64,000 bases of DNA from NCBI GenBank assembly GCA_965212125.1, contig OZ243045.1, forward strand, positions 62,001 through 126,000, written 5' to 3'. The position numbers were made by a program, and so were the translations under genes. The DNA comes from CAYRJD01 sp965212125 (GTDB lineage Bacteria > Actinomycetota > Acidimicrobiia > Acidimicrobiales > Poriferisodalaceae). Shown in pieces: positions 8,496-15,747 of this stretch. The stretch's first letter is position 1. Each line of letters opens with the position of its first letter. The notes below the pieces were generated by a model that did not search any database, had not been told where the DNA came from, and saw nothing but the letters and a program-made list of their open reading frames with translations.

Positions 8496-8984
8496 CTAGA
8501 CAGTGAACGGCGTTGTGTCCCAAATAAAAATAGAGACAATCAAAAAGATGAGAAGCGCAGTAAACCAGCAAAACATAAATATTTTCAGCTTTGTTTCAAG
8601 CGGTTCATTTTTCTTTAAAACTCCTTTTTTTCCAGTAGCGCAAGCGTATATTTTTCTTTGCTTTGTAGCTACTGTTAACTGTATCTCTTCGAATACATCT
8701 AAGATAGCATCGCTTCTATCCTTTTGGATATAAAGTACCCACACTATGGTACCAAGGCCAATACTTGCAGCGATAGCTACCCCGCCTCTTACAGCAGAGT
8801 GCATACCTACATTGAAAGAAATAAGAACAATCAGGGAAGCTAAGCTTCCTCCTATGGTGCCCCATCTTTTATCCACAAGGTTGCTGTTGTATGTATGTAC
8901 CGCAACTACTTTTTTTACGTATTCTCTTTCTTCAGCAGTTAGATTGTTGCTGTTAGCTTCGTTAGTAGTTTCCTCATCAGGCAT
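8496..8984 (-). CDS. Small membrane protein with three predicted TM segments, unknown function
   Basis: The preferred ATG at 8984 gives 162 residues; an earlier in-frame start at 9149 would overlap the upstream gene by over 100 bases. A polar N-terminal helix (LTAEEREYVKKVVAVHTYN) is followed by hydrophobic segments at about 45-62, 68-88 and 134-155. A charged stretch between the second and third (VFEEIQLTVATKQRKIY) probably faces the cytosol. I do not recognise the family; the layout resembles small multi-TM proteins that accompany defence operons, but no diagnostic motif is visible. Base composition is clearly AT-richer than the flanking core genes, as expected for transferred DNA. Confidence 0.6.
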   Translation of the reverse strand: MPDEETTNEANSNNLTAEEREYVKKVVAVHTYNSNLVDKRWGTIGGSLASLIVLISFNVGMHSAVRGGVAIAASIGLGTIVWVLYIQKDRSDAILDVFEEIQLTVATKQRKIYACATGKKGVLKKNEPLETKLKIFMFCWFTALLIFLIVSIFIWDTTPFTV

Positions 8985-9021
8985 TTTGTTGAATAGCTCT
9001 TTCCCAATCGAACATCTGTAA

Positions 9022-9609
9022 TCAGCCTTTCTGCTCTTGCTCTTGGTAGCTGGAATGTCCCGTAGCCAGCTTGCCTGTTCGGCTCTCGTTGTCTCCCTCT
9101 CGGTAAAGGTTGAGTTTAGTTTTGATGTTTTGCGGGTAAGTGGCATCAAAGATTTTTTGGGCTTCCTTCCCGGAAATCTTTATTAGCCGTCGTTGCCAGC
9201 CATACCTAATCGGACGTTTCTCTTTCGCGTACCATAAAACTGTTTCAGGCTCAGTAAAGTTTTTCCCCGCATCGGGGGTTACCCAGTTCCACACCTCAAA
9301 AAATAAAATCGGGTACTGCCGCCCAAGAGAGAGTCTTTCATTTCGTCTTTTATCTCGGTAAGCTATTTTTGCTAATGAGATTGGGCTTTCAGCTTTATCT
9401 GGCCTAAGTATCTGTCCGTCACTCAACCTTCCCACGGCGCGGTAGTACCCTAGCTTCCCTCTCCTTACCTCATTCTTGCCCTTTTTGGTTTCTAGGCGTT
9501 CTGACATGCTTTGCCTTTTAGTGATGCCTGACAAATAGCGAAACGTTTCATAAATAATAGTGGTAATCAAACCACCTGAAACGGCGATTATCAATGCGTT
9601 CCAAACCAT
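9022..9609 (-). CDS. Single-TM anchored protein of unknown function in the restriction island
   Basis: The 195-residue protein begins with a hydrophobic segment (ALIIAVSGGLITTIIYETF, about residues 5-23), followed by a basic stop-transfer region and a soluble domain rich in Trp, Arg and Tyr (LFFEVWNWVTPDAGK, ETVLWYAKEKRPIRYGW). It is probably a cytosolic domain tethered to the membrane. No family recognised. Start ATG has an AAAGGTAAG Shine-Dalgarno and begins 6 bases after the stop of the upstream restriction-system cistron, so the two are almost certainly one operon. A 37-base gap separates it from the next membrane protein. Confidence 0.6.
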   Translation of the reverse strand: MVWNALIIAVSGGLITTIIYETFRYLSGITKRQSMSERLETKKGKNEVRRGKLGYYRAVGRLSDGQILRPDKAESPISLAKIAYRDKRRNERLSLGRQYPILFFEVWNWVTPDAGKNFTEPETVLWYAKEKRPIRYGWQRRLIKISGKEAQKIFDATYPQNIKTKLNLYREGDNESRTGKLATGHSSYQEQEQKG

Positions 9610-9615
9610 CTTTAC

Positions 9616-10377
9616 TTACCTTTCTATCAGTAATGTCGCGGGCTGCCCGCTATCCATCCCGTCACAATCCTCAGGCAACCCATCCACAATCGCGGCCGTC
9701 TCAATTGCGACTTCCATTAGCTGCTTCGCCAGTAGCAGAACGTTTCTGCTAGGCTCGTCAAACAAGTCATTCGCGTCGTTGATGATGCCTGTCGCTTTGT
9801 CGGTTTTGACCTTGTAGCGATCCACTAGCCAGTCCAGCGGTGACTTACCTGACACGAGGTGTTGGTGGCACGTTGCGGGAATGTCGTGGATTGTGATCCA
9901 GTCGTTTATCCGCAGTGAGGTTTTGGTTTTGTCAAGCCACCGTATTTTCTCAAAACGGTAATGTGCGGGATTGTCTGGGTCAAAGCCAAGCGGAGTTTCA
10001 ATTCGTGCACCCTCGTAGCCGTCAAGCTCTTCATAGAACGCGTGAAGCCAGGTCAACCGCCGCCCAGCGGTGCTGTGCGCCCAGAAGTCTTGCGCCATCG
10101 TGATACGCGGTAGTTCCTTTTTGAGATTATTTTTATATTTGGCTCGGTAGGTCAGGTTGTGTAGTAGCCCATAGCAATAGAAAAAGATGTCATCCTTCGT
10201 AATCGCAGGGTCGCCGTATTGCTCATGGAAATGCGATAGCGCGTAGTCCGTGATGTTATCTTGGAGGTCATAGCCATCGGGCGGTTGGATAATATCGGCT
10301 AAGAAGCCGCGATCAGCGGCGCGCGGATCAGCGTGTAAGAGATCTCGCATCATTGCCATCTCAGTATTCACTGTCAT
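9616..10377 (-). CDS. Type ISP restriction-modification enzyme, C-terminal region as a separate cistron
   Basis: The 253-residue product resembles the C-terminal part of single-chain type ISP (LlaBIII-like) enzymes: NITDYALSHFHEQYGD, then the hallmark KDDIFFYCYGLLHNLTYRAKY and NLKKELPRI, and later FYEELDGYEG. In the usual proteins these motifs are on the same polypeptide as the methylase. Here they begin at an ATG that overlaps the stop codon of the large gene in ATGA, so the two parts would have to assemble after translation. It therefore completes the target-recognition region of the enzyme encoded upstream. Either this is a stable split or the remains of a nonsense/frameshift event with re-initiation. 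Confidence 0.7.
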   Translation of the reverse strand: MTVNTEMAMMRDLLHADPRAADRGFLADIIQPPDGYDLQDNITDYALSHFHEQYGDPAITKDDIFFYCYGLLHNLTYRAKYKNNLKKELPRITMAQDFWAHSTAGRRLTWLHAFYEELDGYEGARIETPLGFDPDNPAHYRFEKIRWLDKTKTSLRINDWITIHDIPATCHQHLVSGKSPLDWLVDRYKVKTDKATGIINDANDLFDEPSRNVLLLAKQLMEVAIETAAIVDGLPEDCDGMDSGQPATLLIER

Positions 10378-13300
10378 ACGGCTTCGTACCTAAACCGAGC
10401 AAGCAAGGTGGTGGCGCCTGCTATCCAGTGCTTATCATTTATCGCTATTCCTAGTCCCACGTTCCAGTCATCCCTTCCTTGCGGGCACCTTATCGCTAGG
10501 TTTCGCGTATCTAAAACGGCCGAACTGATGACAACTCCCTTTTGCAGCGTTGAGGTCTTGGGCTCGTTTAGCCATTCTGTAATCTCCATTCCCTTGGCCT
10601 CTCCCTGCCACTGTGATTGCGAAGTTGCTTGTGAATAAATCTTGATATAACTCGCGAGTGCGGGGGGGGGGGTGCCTTTATCACTTATCCTCTTGTTAAA
10701 GAGTAAGTTGAGGTTTTCATTCTTCTCGTCAATCGCTATTGCCATATTTTTTCCATCAGTGCCTGGATTAGGAAATAAGTTAGGGAGAGAATAGTGCGAG
10801 TGGTTGAGAACGAGGTTGTAATCACACCATTGAGGGAAGAAAGGACGATAGTCGCACTTTATAACTCTTTCAGGCATGTAACTCAACCATTCATTTCTGT
10901 TAGCAAAAACTTTTACTTTTCCTTTCACAGCGTCGTGCCATTTGAACGCGCCTATCTCTTCCTCTCTAGTCTCTTTGCTGGGTAGTGCTCCTCCAGCAGC
11001 AACCTGTCGATTGAATATGCTTACGGCTTTTTTCGCCCTTTCCTCAACTACCTCTTTGGCTGAACCATAGGCAATCGCATCTCTACTTGACACTACCCCT
11101 AGTGAAGACATAGCAAAAACTCCATTTACTTGTGTTTTTCCGCCTTTGCCCTGAGATTCCACTATTGAAATAGAGTTGGCGGGGTACTCAATCCTTTGGT
11201 CTATCCAGTCGTTGTGTTGATCTGGCTCTATGCGTACCCAATCATCTATCTCCTCAATAGATTTCCAAGAAACAAGCTGGCCTAGCTTCTCATTCCGCTT
11301 TTTGTAGTCACCTATATCCTTATAATAAATTTTACAAGGTTCGCCAGCGTCCTTAGCTTTTTGATTTTTTACAAGAAAAGTCATAGCTGCTCCCGCTTTT
11401 GAGAATCCAGGGGTAAAAAAGTTATCACTCTCCTTTCGGCGCCGTTCTCCTGCCGTTCTACAATTCCCTCGTAGGTTGAGCACATATATTTCAGCGAACT
11501 CCTCAGCGATAGTAGCTCTGAAACCATTAGCCGCTATGCCATCTAGCCATCCGTTATTTGTCAAAAAGGCTACAACGCCATATTCTTGGGCGACGCGGGT
11601 AGAAGCCCAGCGGAAAGCTTTGAAATAAGAGTCATAGAGAGCCATTGCTTTTATTTTCCTACTTGAATTGGCTACGTATGTCGAAGCAATGTGGTTTTCC
11701 ACTTCAGCGTGTCTATCATTCTTATTGTCGTCATTGGCGTTATTTTGACCCGCCGAATAGGGCGGGTTGCCAATGATTATCTCAATGTTCTTCCTATCTT
11801 GCGCTCGTGCTCTAGTGGAGTTCTCTATCTCAAAGTCAAAAGAGGGCTGCCCATGCCCATTCTTGTGCCCTAAGAATGAGTCTCGCAGTACGACCCCAGC
11901 AAATGGTCTTCTGCGGTCGTCACCAATACGCGCGTGTATGGCTTCCTCAGTTGTAGCAGATGTCATCAGGTAGGATAACATCTGTATTTCGCTGGCATAT
12001 AGATCGTTTTTATACTTGTATTTGATATCTTTCTCACGGATGAGGTCATGGTTTGCTATGAGCCGTGAGATAAATGCACCAGTGCCAGCAAAAGGATCTA
12101 GGACGTCAATTCCGGGATCGGTGATCCGCCTACCGGAAACCTTGTTGATTAAGTAATCGCAGGAATGAAGCATAAAATCCACGCCCTCGGTTGGCGTGTA
12201 AGCAATGCCTTGTTTCTTGGCAGTATCAGATGCAGCGATTGCGAAGAACTGCTCAAAAAGCTCCTTCAGTAACTCCTGCTTGGCGAGGGAGTTGCCTTCA
12301 ATAACCTTTGCCTTTTCGGCAACTTGATCGTAGAAAGGTGCTAGACTCTCAGTGCCAGCATCCATTCCTAGCTGTTCAAGCTTCCTAGTTGTTTGTCGCA
12401 CGCGCTGGAACACGGGGTTCCGCACTACGAAGTCGCCACCCTTGAAAATCGCGTTAAACACTGGTTCAGTGATTATCGCTTGCGCTAAGAGTTCAACCAC
12501 CTCATCCTCATCGACGGATGGGTTGCAGTCTTTCCGTATAGCTTCCAGCAGCTTGATGAAAATCACCTGGCTTTCTGGGTCGTTATTGCGCGCACTGTTT
12601 ATCTTGCCAATGAGCTTGATGGCGATGTCCGCTACCTCTTGTCCCCAATTACGCCAGTAATGTCTGTCGCCAACCTTCTCAACAATTTTTGCGTTGATAG
12701 CGGAAAGGAAGTCGCGTTGTTCTAAATCAAAAGTGAGTTGGTCGTGTGTCGAAGTTAGAAGCTCGTCATCCACTCCACCTAATTCAACAACAGGACTCCT
12801 CTCATCCGTCGCCACAAGCGACTTGATCCTGCTCGACTGCGCTCCTATAGCTCGCAGTTGCTCTATCTCCACCTCAAAGCGCTCATCGTGTGAGCGCAAA
12901 GCTTGAAGCACCCGCCAAATGGTTTGGTAGGTCTTGTTGGAATCCAACTGCTTGTGGATATATTCCTGCGGCTCTACTCCTTCGGGTGGCTTGGGGATTA
13001 TCGCTGGGATGAGGATGTACCCGTACTCCTTGCCAGGTGCTTTTCGCATCACACGCCCGACCGCTTGGATGATGTCTATGTAAGAGTTGCGAGGTGACAT
13101 AAAAACCGCTGCGTCAAGTGCAGGAATATCTACGCCCTCTGCGAGACAGCGTGCGTTAGACAAAATCTTGGCGGTATCGGGCTGCTTCAAATTCAGCCAC
13201 GCTAAATCTCGTTGCCGCATCTTAGCTTTGTTGGTGCCGTCAGTGTGACGTGGTTCCACTTTGAGCCGCCGCAGAGGATCGCCTATAGGCGCGTCCTCTT

Positions 13301-14906
13301 GGAGAGACAGATGGACCTTTGGGAGAGCCTCCACAATCGCCTCGGAAAACTTGATGCTGTTGGCGAACACGATGGCACGCGACAGACTTTGTCGCTCCAC
13401 TGCCTCTTTGCTATTGCCTCCGCCTAGCTCGGTTTCGCTCTCCAACGAGGACGGGTCGGCAAGCAGCTTGATTAGCCCTGTCATCTTGGCGGCCGCCTCA
13501 ACATCAAGCACATCGCCCTTGACCTGCTCGCTCAGTATTTTCTCAATACTCGCCGTCTCGGTTGTCTTGTCTTCATCCACCCAAATGATCGCCACCCGAT
13601 AATCCGACAAGATGCCTGCTTCTACCGCTTCCCCGAAACTCAGCCGGTAGAGCTCCTCGCCATAAGCGTCCACATCGTCCATAGAGAAAATGCGATACCC
13701 CTTATCGCCAGCTTTCGCTTTCAGCCCTGACGCATAGACGCGTGGCGTGGCGGACAGGTAGAGCCGCCGGTGCCCTTTGATGTAGGCGCTGTCGTGGATT
13801 CGTATGAAGGGGGAAATCTTTTTGTCGTCTTTTCCTGTTTCGTCTTCTGCTGTCTTGGCTTCCTCGTTCTCCAAGCCTGTTGTCCTGTGCGCTTCGTCTG
13901 CAAAAATCAAGTCAAACTCTGGGGCGGCACCCGCCTCTTGCGCTTCTTTCACTTTTGCAATGGACTGATAGGTAGAGAAGCAGACCGTCAAGTCGTCTGG
14001 CTTGGACGCTGCGAACGCTGCGGCGATGTTCTCCGGGTTGGTTGAGACAGGGATGGTCAGGCCTTCTACCCGTTCATCCTCGCTGTTTTTGCCCGCCGAG
14101 GTGTCCGAGCAAATGCCCACATAGTTGTGCGGCAGGCTGCGCTGTTCCGACCACTCCTTGAGTGTCTGTCCCAACAGTGAGATGGACGGAATCAGGTACA
14201 GCACGTTGCCGCCCGCGCCCACGATTTGTTCTGCGATTTTCAATGCCGTGTAGGTCTTGCCGGAACCGCAAGCCATGATCAGTTTTCCCCGATCCGTAGG
14301 GATACCCGCTGGCAGGTCGCCTATGCCTTTATGCGTCCCGTCGAACGCCGCCGCCACCGCGTCAACTGCGTCTTGTTGGTGCGGCCGCAGTTCGTGGCGG
14401 ACAACCTTGTTTTCTAGCTCTTCTGGCGGCTGATTGAGAGAAGGCCACGACACGACCTCCGCTTTCGCCAAGTCATCAACATCTAAGACGATTACGCGCG
14501 GGTCGTATTCATCCAACGCTTTGACGAGGTGGTTGCCTATCCCGCCAGCGGTGTGAATCAGAATGTGCGAGCCAAATCGCTCTTGCCCGACGGTGGCGAG
14601 GAAGCTATCCACCTGCTTCTTCTGGAGCATTGCGTCGTCCGCGTAGAATTTGCACTGGACGGCGCAGACCTTTTGGGTGCGTCTATCCAACGCAACAAGG
14701 TCAATGCCCGTGTCGCTGTCGGTGCGCTCGTCCCACTCGCCCCAGAGCTTCACCCACTCAAAGCGATCCTCAAAGGTTGGCTCCTTGCGAAGGAACTCCC
14801 GCATGAGCCGCTCAAACCGCTGCCCTTTTTCGACTTCGGTCTGCGATGAGGCGCGTAGCTCATCTAAGACCTCGTAAACCGCGCCTGGCGCGCCTGCCTC
14901 GCTCAA
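10374..14906 (-). CDS. Type ISP restriction-modification enzyme (Mrr nuclease - helicase - N6-adenine methylase), split
   Basis: The 1510-residue protein has the domain order of LlaBIII-type single-chain enzymes. Residues about 20-170 form an Mrr-like nuclease, with AVQCKFY supplying the QxK active site. Helicase motif I MACGSGKT is near 209 and FADEAH near 334; a second RecA domain (SRAIVFANS, ALDAAVFMSP, AVGRVMRK) follows. The methylase has DPFAGTGAF near 934 and NPPY at 1047-1050, the N6-adenine signature. A partial target-recognition region follows. Such enzymes bind an asymmetric site, translocate and cleave when two converge. The open frame starts with TTG at 14906, with AGG about 6 bases upstream. 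An 11-C tract interrupts codons 1412-1415. The stop overlaps the next cistron in ATGA. Confidence 0.85.
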   Translation of the reverse strand: MSEAGAPGAVYEVLDELRASSQTEVEKGQRFERLMREFLRKEPTFEDRFEWVKLWGEWDERTDSDTGIDLVALDRRTQKVCAVQCKFYADDAMLQKKQVDSFLATVGQERFGSHILIHTAGGIGNHLVKALDEYDPRVIVLDVDDLAKAEVVSWPSLNQPPEELENKVVRHELRPHQQDAVDAVAAAFDGTHKGIGDLPAGIPTDRGKLIMACGSGKTYTALKIAEQIVGAGGNVLYLIPSISLLGQTLKEWSEQRSLPHNYVGICSDTSAGKNSEDERVEGLTIPVSTNPENIAAAFAASKPDDLTVCFSTYQSIAKVKEAQEAGAAPEFDLIFADEAHRTTGLENEEAKTAEDETGKDDKKISPFIRIHDSAYIKGHRRLYLSATPRVYASGLKAKAGDKGYRIFSMDDVDAYGEELYRLSFGEAVEAGILSDYRVAIIWVDEDKTTETASIEKILSEQVKGDVLDVEAAAKMTGLIKLLADPSSLESETELGGGNSKEAVERQSLSRAIVFANSIKFSEAIVEALPKVHLSLQEDAPIGDPLRRLKVEPRHTDGTNKAKMRQRDLAWLNLKQPDTAKILSNARCLAEGVDIPALDAAVFMSPRNSYIDIIQAVGRVMRKAPGKEYGYILIPAIIPKPPEGVEPQEYIHKQLDSNKTYQTIWRVLQALRSHDERFEVEIEQLRAIGAQSSRIKSLVATDERSPVVELGGVDDELLTSTHDQLTFDLEQRDFLSAINAKIVEKVGDRHYWRNWGQEVADIAIKLIGKINSARNNDPESQVIFIKLLEAIRKDCNPSVDEDEVVELLAQAIITEPVFNAIFKGGDFVVRNPVFQRVRQTTRKLEQLGMDAGTESLAPFYDQVAEKAKVIEGNSLAKQELLKELFEQFFAIAASDTAKKQGIAYTPTEGVDFMLHSCDYLINKVSGRRITDPGIDVLDPFAGTGAFISRLIANHDLIREKDIKYKYKNDLYASEIQMLSYLMTSATTEEAIHARIGDDRRRPFAGVVLRDSFLGHKNGHGQPSFDFEIENSTRARAQDRKNIEIIIGNPPYSAGQNNANDDNKNDRHAEVENHIASTYVANSSRKIKAMALYDSYFKAFRWASTRVAQEYGVVAFLTNNGWLDGIAANGFRATIAEEFAEIYVLNLRGNCRTAGERRRKESDNFFTPGFSKAGAAMTFLVKNQKAKDAGEPCKIYYKDIGDYKKRNEKLGQLVSWKSIEEIDDWVRIEPDQHNDWIDQRIEYPANSISIVESQGKGGKTQVNGVFAMSSLGVVSSRDAIAYGSAKEVVEERAKKAVSIFNRQVAAGGALPSKETREEEIGAFKWHDAVKGKVKVFANRNEWLSYMPERVIKCDYRPFFPQWCDYNLVLNHSHYSLPNLFPNPGTDGKNMAIAIDEKNENLNLLFNKRISDKGTPPPALASYIKIYSQATSQSQWQGEAKGMEITEWLNEPKTSTLQKGVVISSAVLDTRNLAIRCPQGRDDWNVGLGIAINDKHWIAGATTLLARFRYEAV
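10662..10672 (-). repeat. Homopolymeric tract (11 C on coding strand) inside the restriction enzyme gene
   Basis: Eleven consecutive G on the plus strand read as Thr-Pro-Pro-Pro in the type ISP gene, about 100 codons before its stop. In the present length the frame stays open to the ATGA junction with the next cistron. Losing one C brings a stop about 30 codons later, and gaining one brings a stop about 60 codons later. Such tracts are classical slipped-strand contingency loci in other bacteria. No other homopolymer of this length was noticed in the window. Confidence 0.85.
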
Positions 14907-15209
14907 GAGACCTAGCCCCCTGCTTCCATTAGCCGCCCCTCAAGCCCGTCCGCAGAGAGGTGCGTTGCCTGCCCTTGTGGCGACTTTAGCTCATTGGCCC
15001 AGCCCATAAAATCCGCAGACTATGCGCGGGCTGGGACATTGGATGGACATTGGATGTTGTCAGAGTGCCTCAGCTAGTGCTGGTTGGCTCAACTACTCCT
15101 CAAACTTCAGCCCAAGCTTATCTATCGGTGCGATCACGCCGAGTACAGCGCTTGCCACGTGCGCCCCTACTTCTGCGCTCAGCAAAGGCTGTGTCTCGGG
15201 TAGCGGCTG
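14907..15209. other. Intergenic region upstream of the restriction operon
   Basis: This 303-base gap lies between the type ISP start (minus strand) and the end of the duplicated small-protein gene (minus strand). It must hold the promoter of the restriction operon, but I see no convincing -35/-10 pair. A short direct repeat of GGACATTGGATG stands at about 15035-15058. A 31-codon minus-strand frame (15007 to 14912) stops 5 bases before the type ISP TTG; it may be a leader or chance. No RNA gene or attachment site is apparent. Confidence 0.4.
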
Positions 15210-15596
15210 TTACAGCGGATAGGTCCCAGCGGCTTTTCGTTCGGCAATAATTTTGGACAACTGCTCACAGACAGCTTCGCTGAGCTCCGGTTTGAACGTT
15301 TCTGTTGTTCGTGGTTTTCCTGCCATGTCTTTCATGGCGCGTTGCACTGCAGCCAGTGTTGCTGGCGGCAGGAGCTTTTTTGGGGCGCGTTTCGGCTGCG
15401 GGTTGTTGACCGGCTGGCTGTCATCTGGCACTTTGCTGGGCGCCGGTTTGAACGTTTCTGTTGTTCGTGGTTTTTCTGCCATGTCTTTCATGGCGCGTTG
15501 CACTGCAGCCAGTGTTGCTGGCGGCAGGAGCTTTTTTGGGGCGCGTTTCGGCTGCGGGTTGTTGACCGGCTGGCTGTCATCTGGCACTTCGCTCAT
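15210..15596 (-). CDS. Small basic protein made of two near-identical 52-residue repeats, unknown function
   Basis: The ATG at 15596 gives 128 residues. After MSE, a unit starting VPDDSQPVNNPQPKRAPKK and ending in RTTETFKPxxS occurs twice, differing at very few positions, followed by a 25-residue tail SEAVCEQLSKIIAERK. Each unit has a basic Pro-rich part and a short helix (TLAAVQRAMKDMA). The two copies keep the frame (156 bases = 52 codons), which supports real coding. An in-frame extension upstream to 15941 lies inside ligA and is not credible. I do not recognise the family. Confidence 0.55.
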   Translation of the reverse strand: MSEVPDDSQPVNNPQPKRAPKKLLPPATLAAVQRAMKDMAEKPRTTETFKPAPSKVPDDSQPVNNPQPKRAPKKLLPPATLAAVQRAMKDMAGKPRTTETFKPELSEAVCEQLSKIIAERKAAGTYPL

Positions 15597-15598
15597 CC
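15287..15598. repeat. Tandem duplication, period 156 bp, two copies
   Basis: The segment beginning CCGGTTTGAACGTTTCTG at 15287 recurs at 15443 with only a handful of substitutions, for example CTTT versus CTTC near the end of the unit. The high identity indicates a recent duplication or ongoing homogenisation. It lies wholly within the small-protein gene and preserves its frame. Confidence 0.9.
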
Positions 15599-15747
15599 CG
15601 CCAGCATAACTCAGCAAAACCGGGACATCATTCCGCCATTTTGAAGGGTTTGGCTTGCTCCGTGCCCGAGGCGACAGCGGTGGAGAATGCAGCAGCGTTT
15701 TTGCGTTTCTGCCTATTTCGTAGAAATCGGGCGTGGGGTTCCCCGTT

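Noticed and set aside
8984..9149. Longer start for the three-TM membrane protein
   Set aside because: It would overlap the upstream island gene by more than 100 bases; the ATG at 8984 starts a normal soluble N-terminal helix.
14912..15007. 31-codon minus-strand frame just before the type ISP gene
   Set aside because: It has no clear ribosome binding site and no recognisable product; it may be a leader peptide but chance is as likely.
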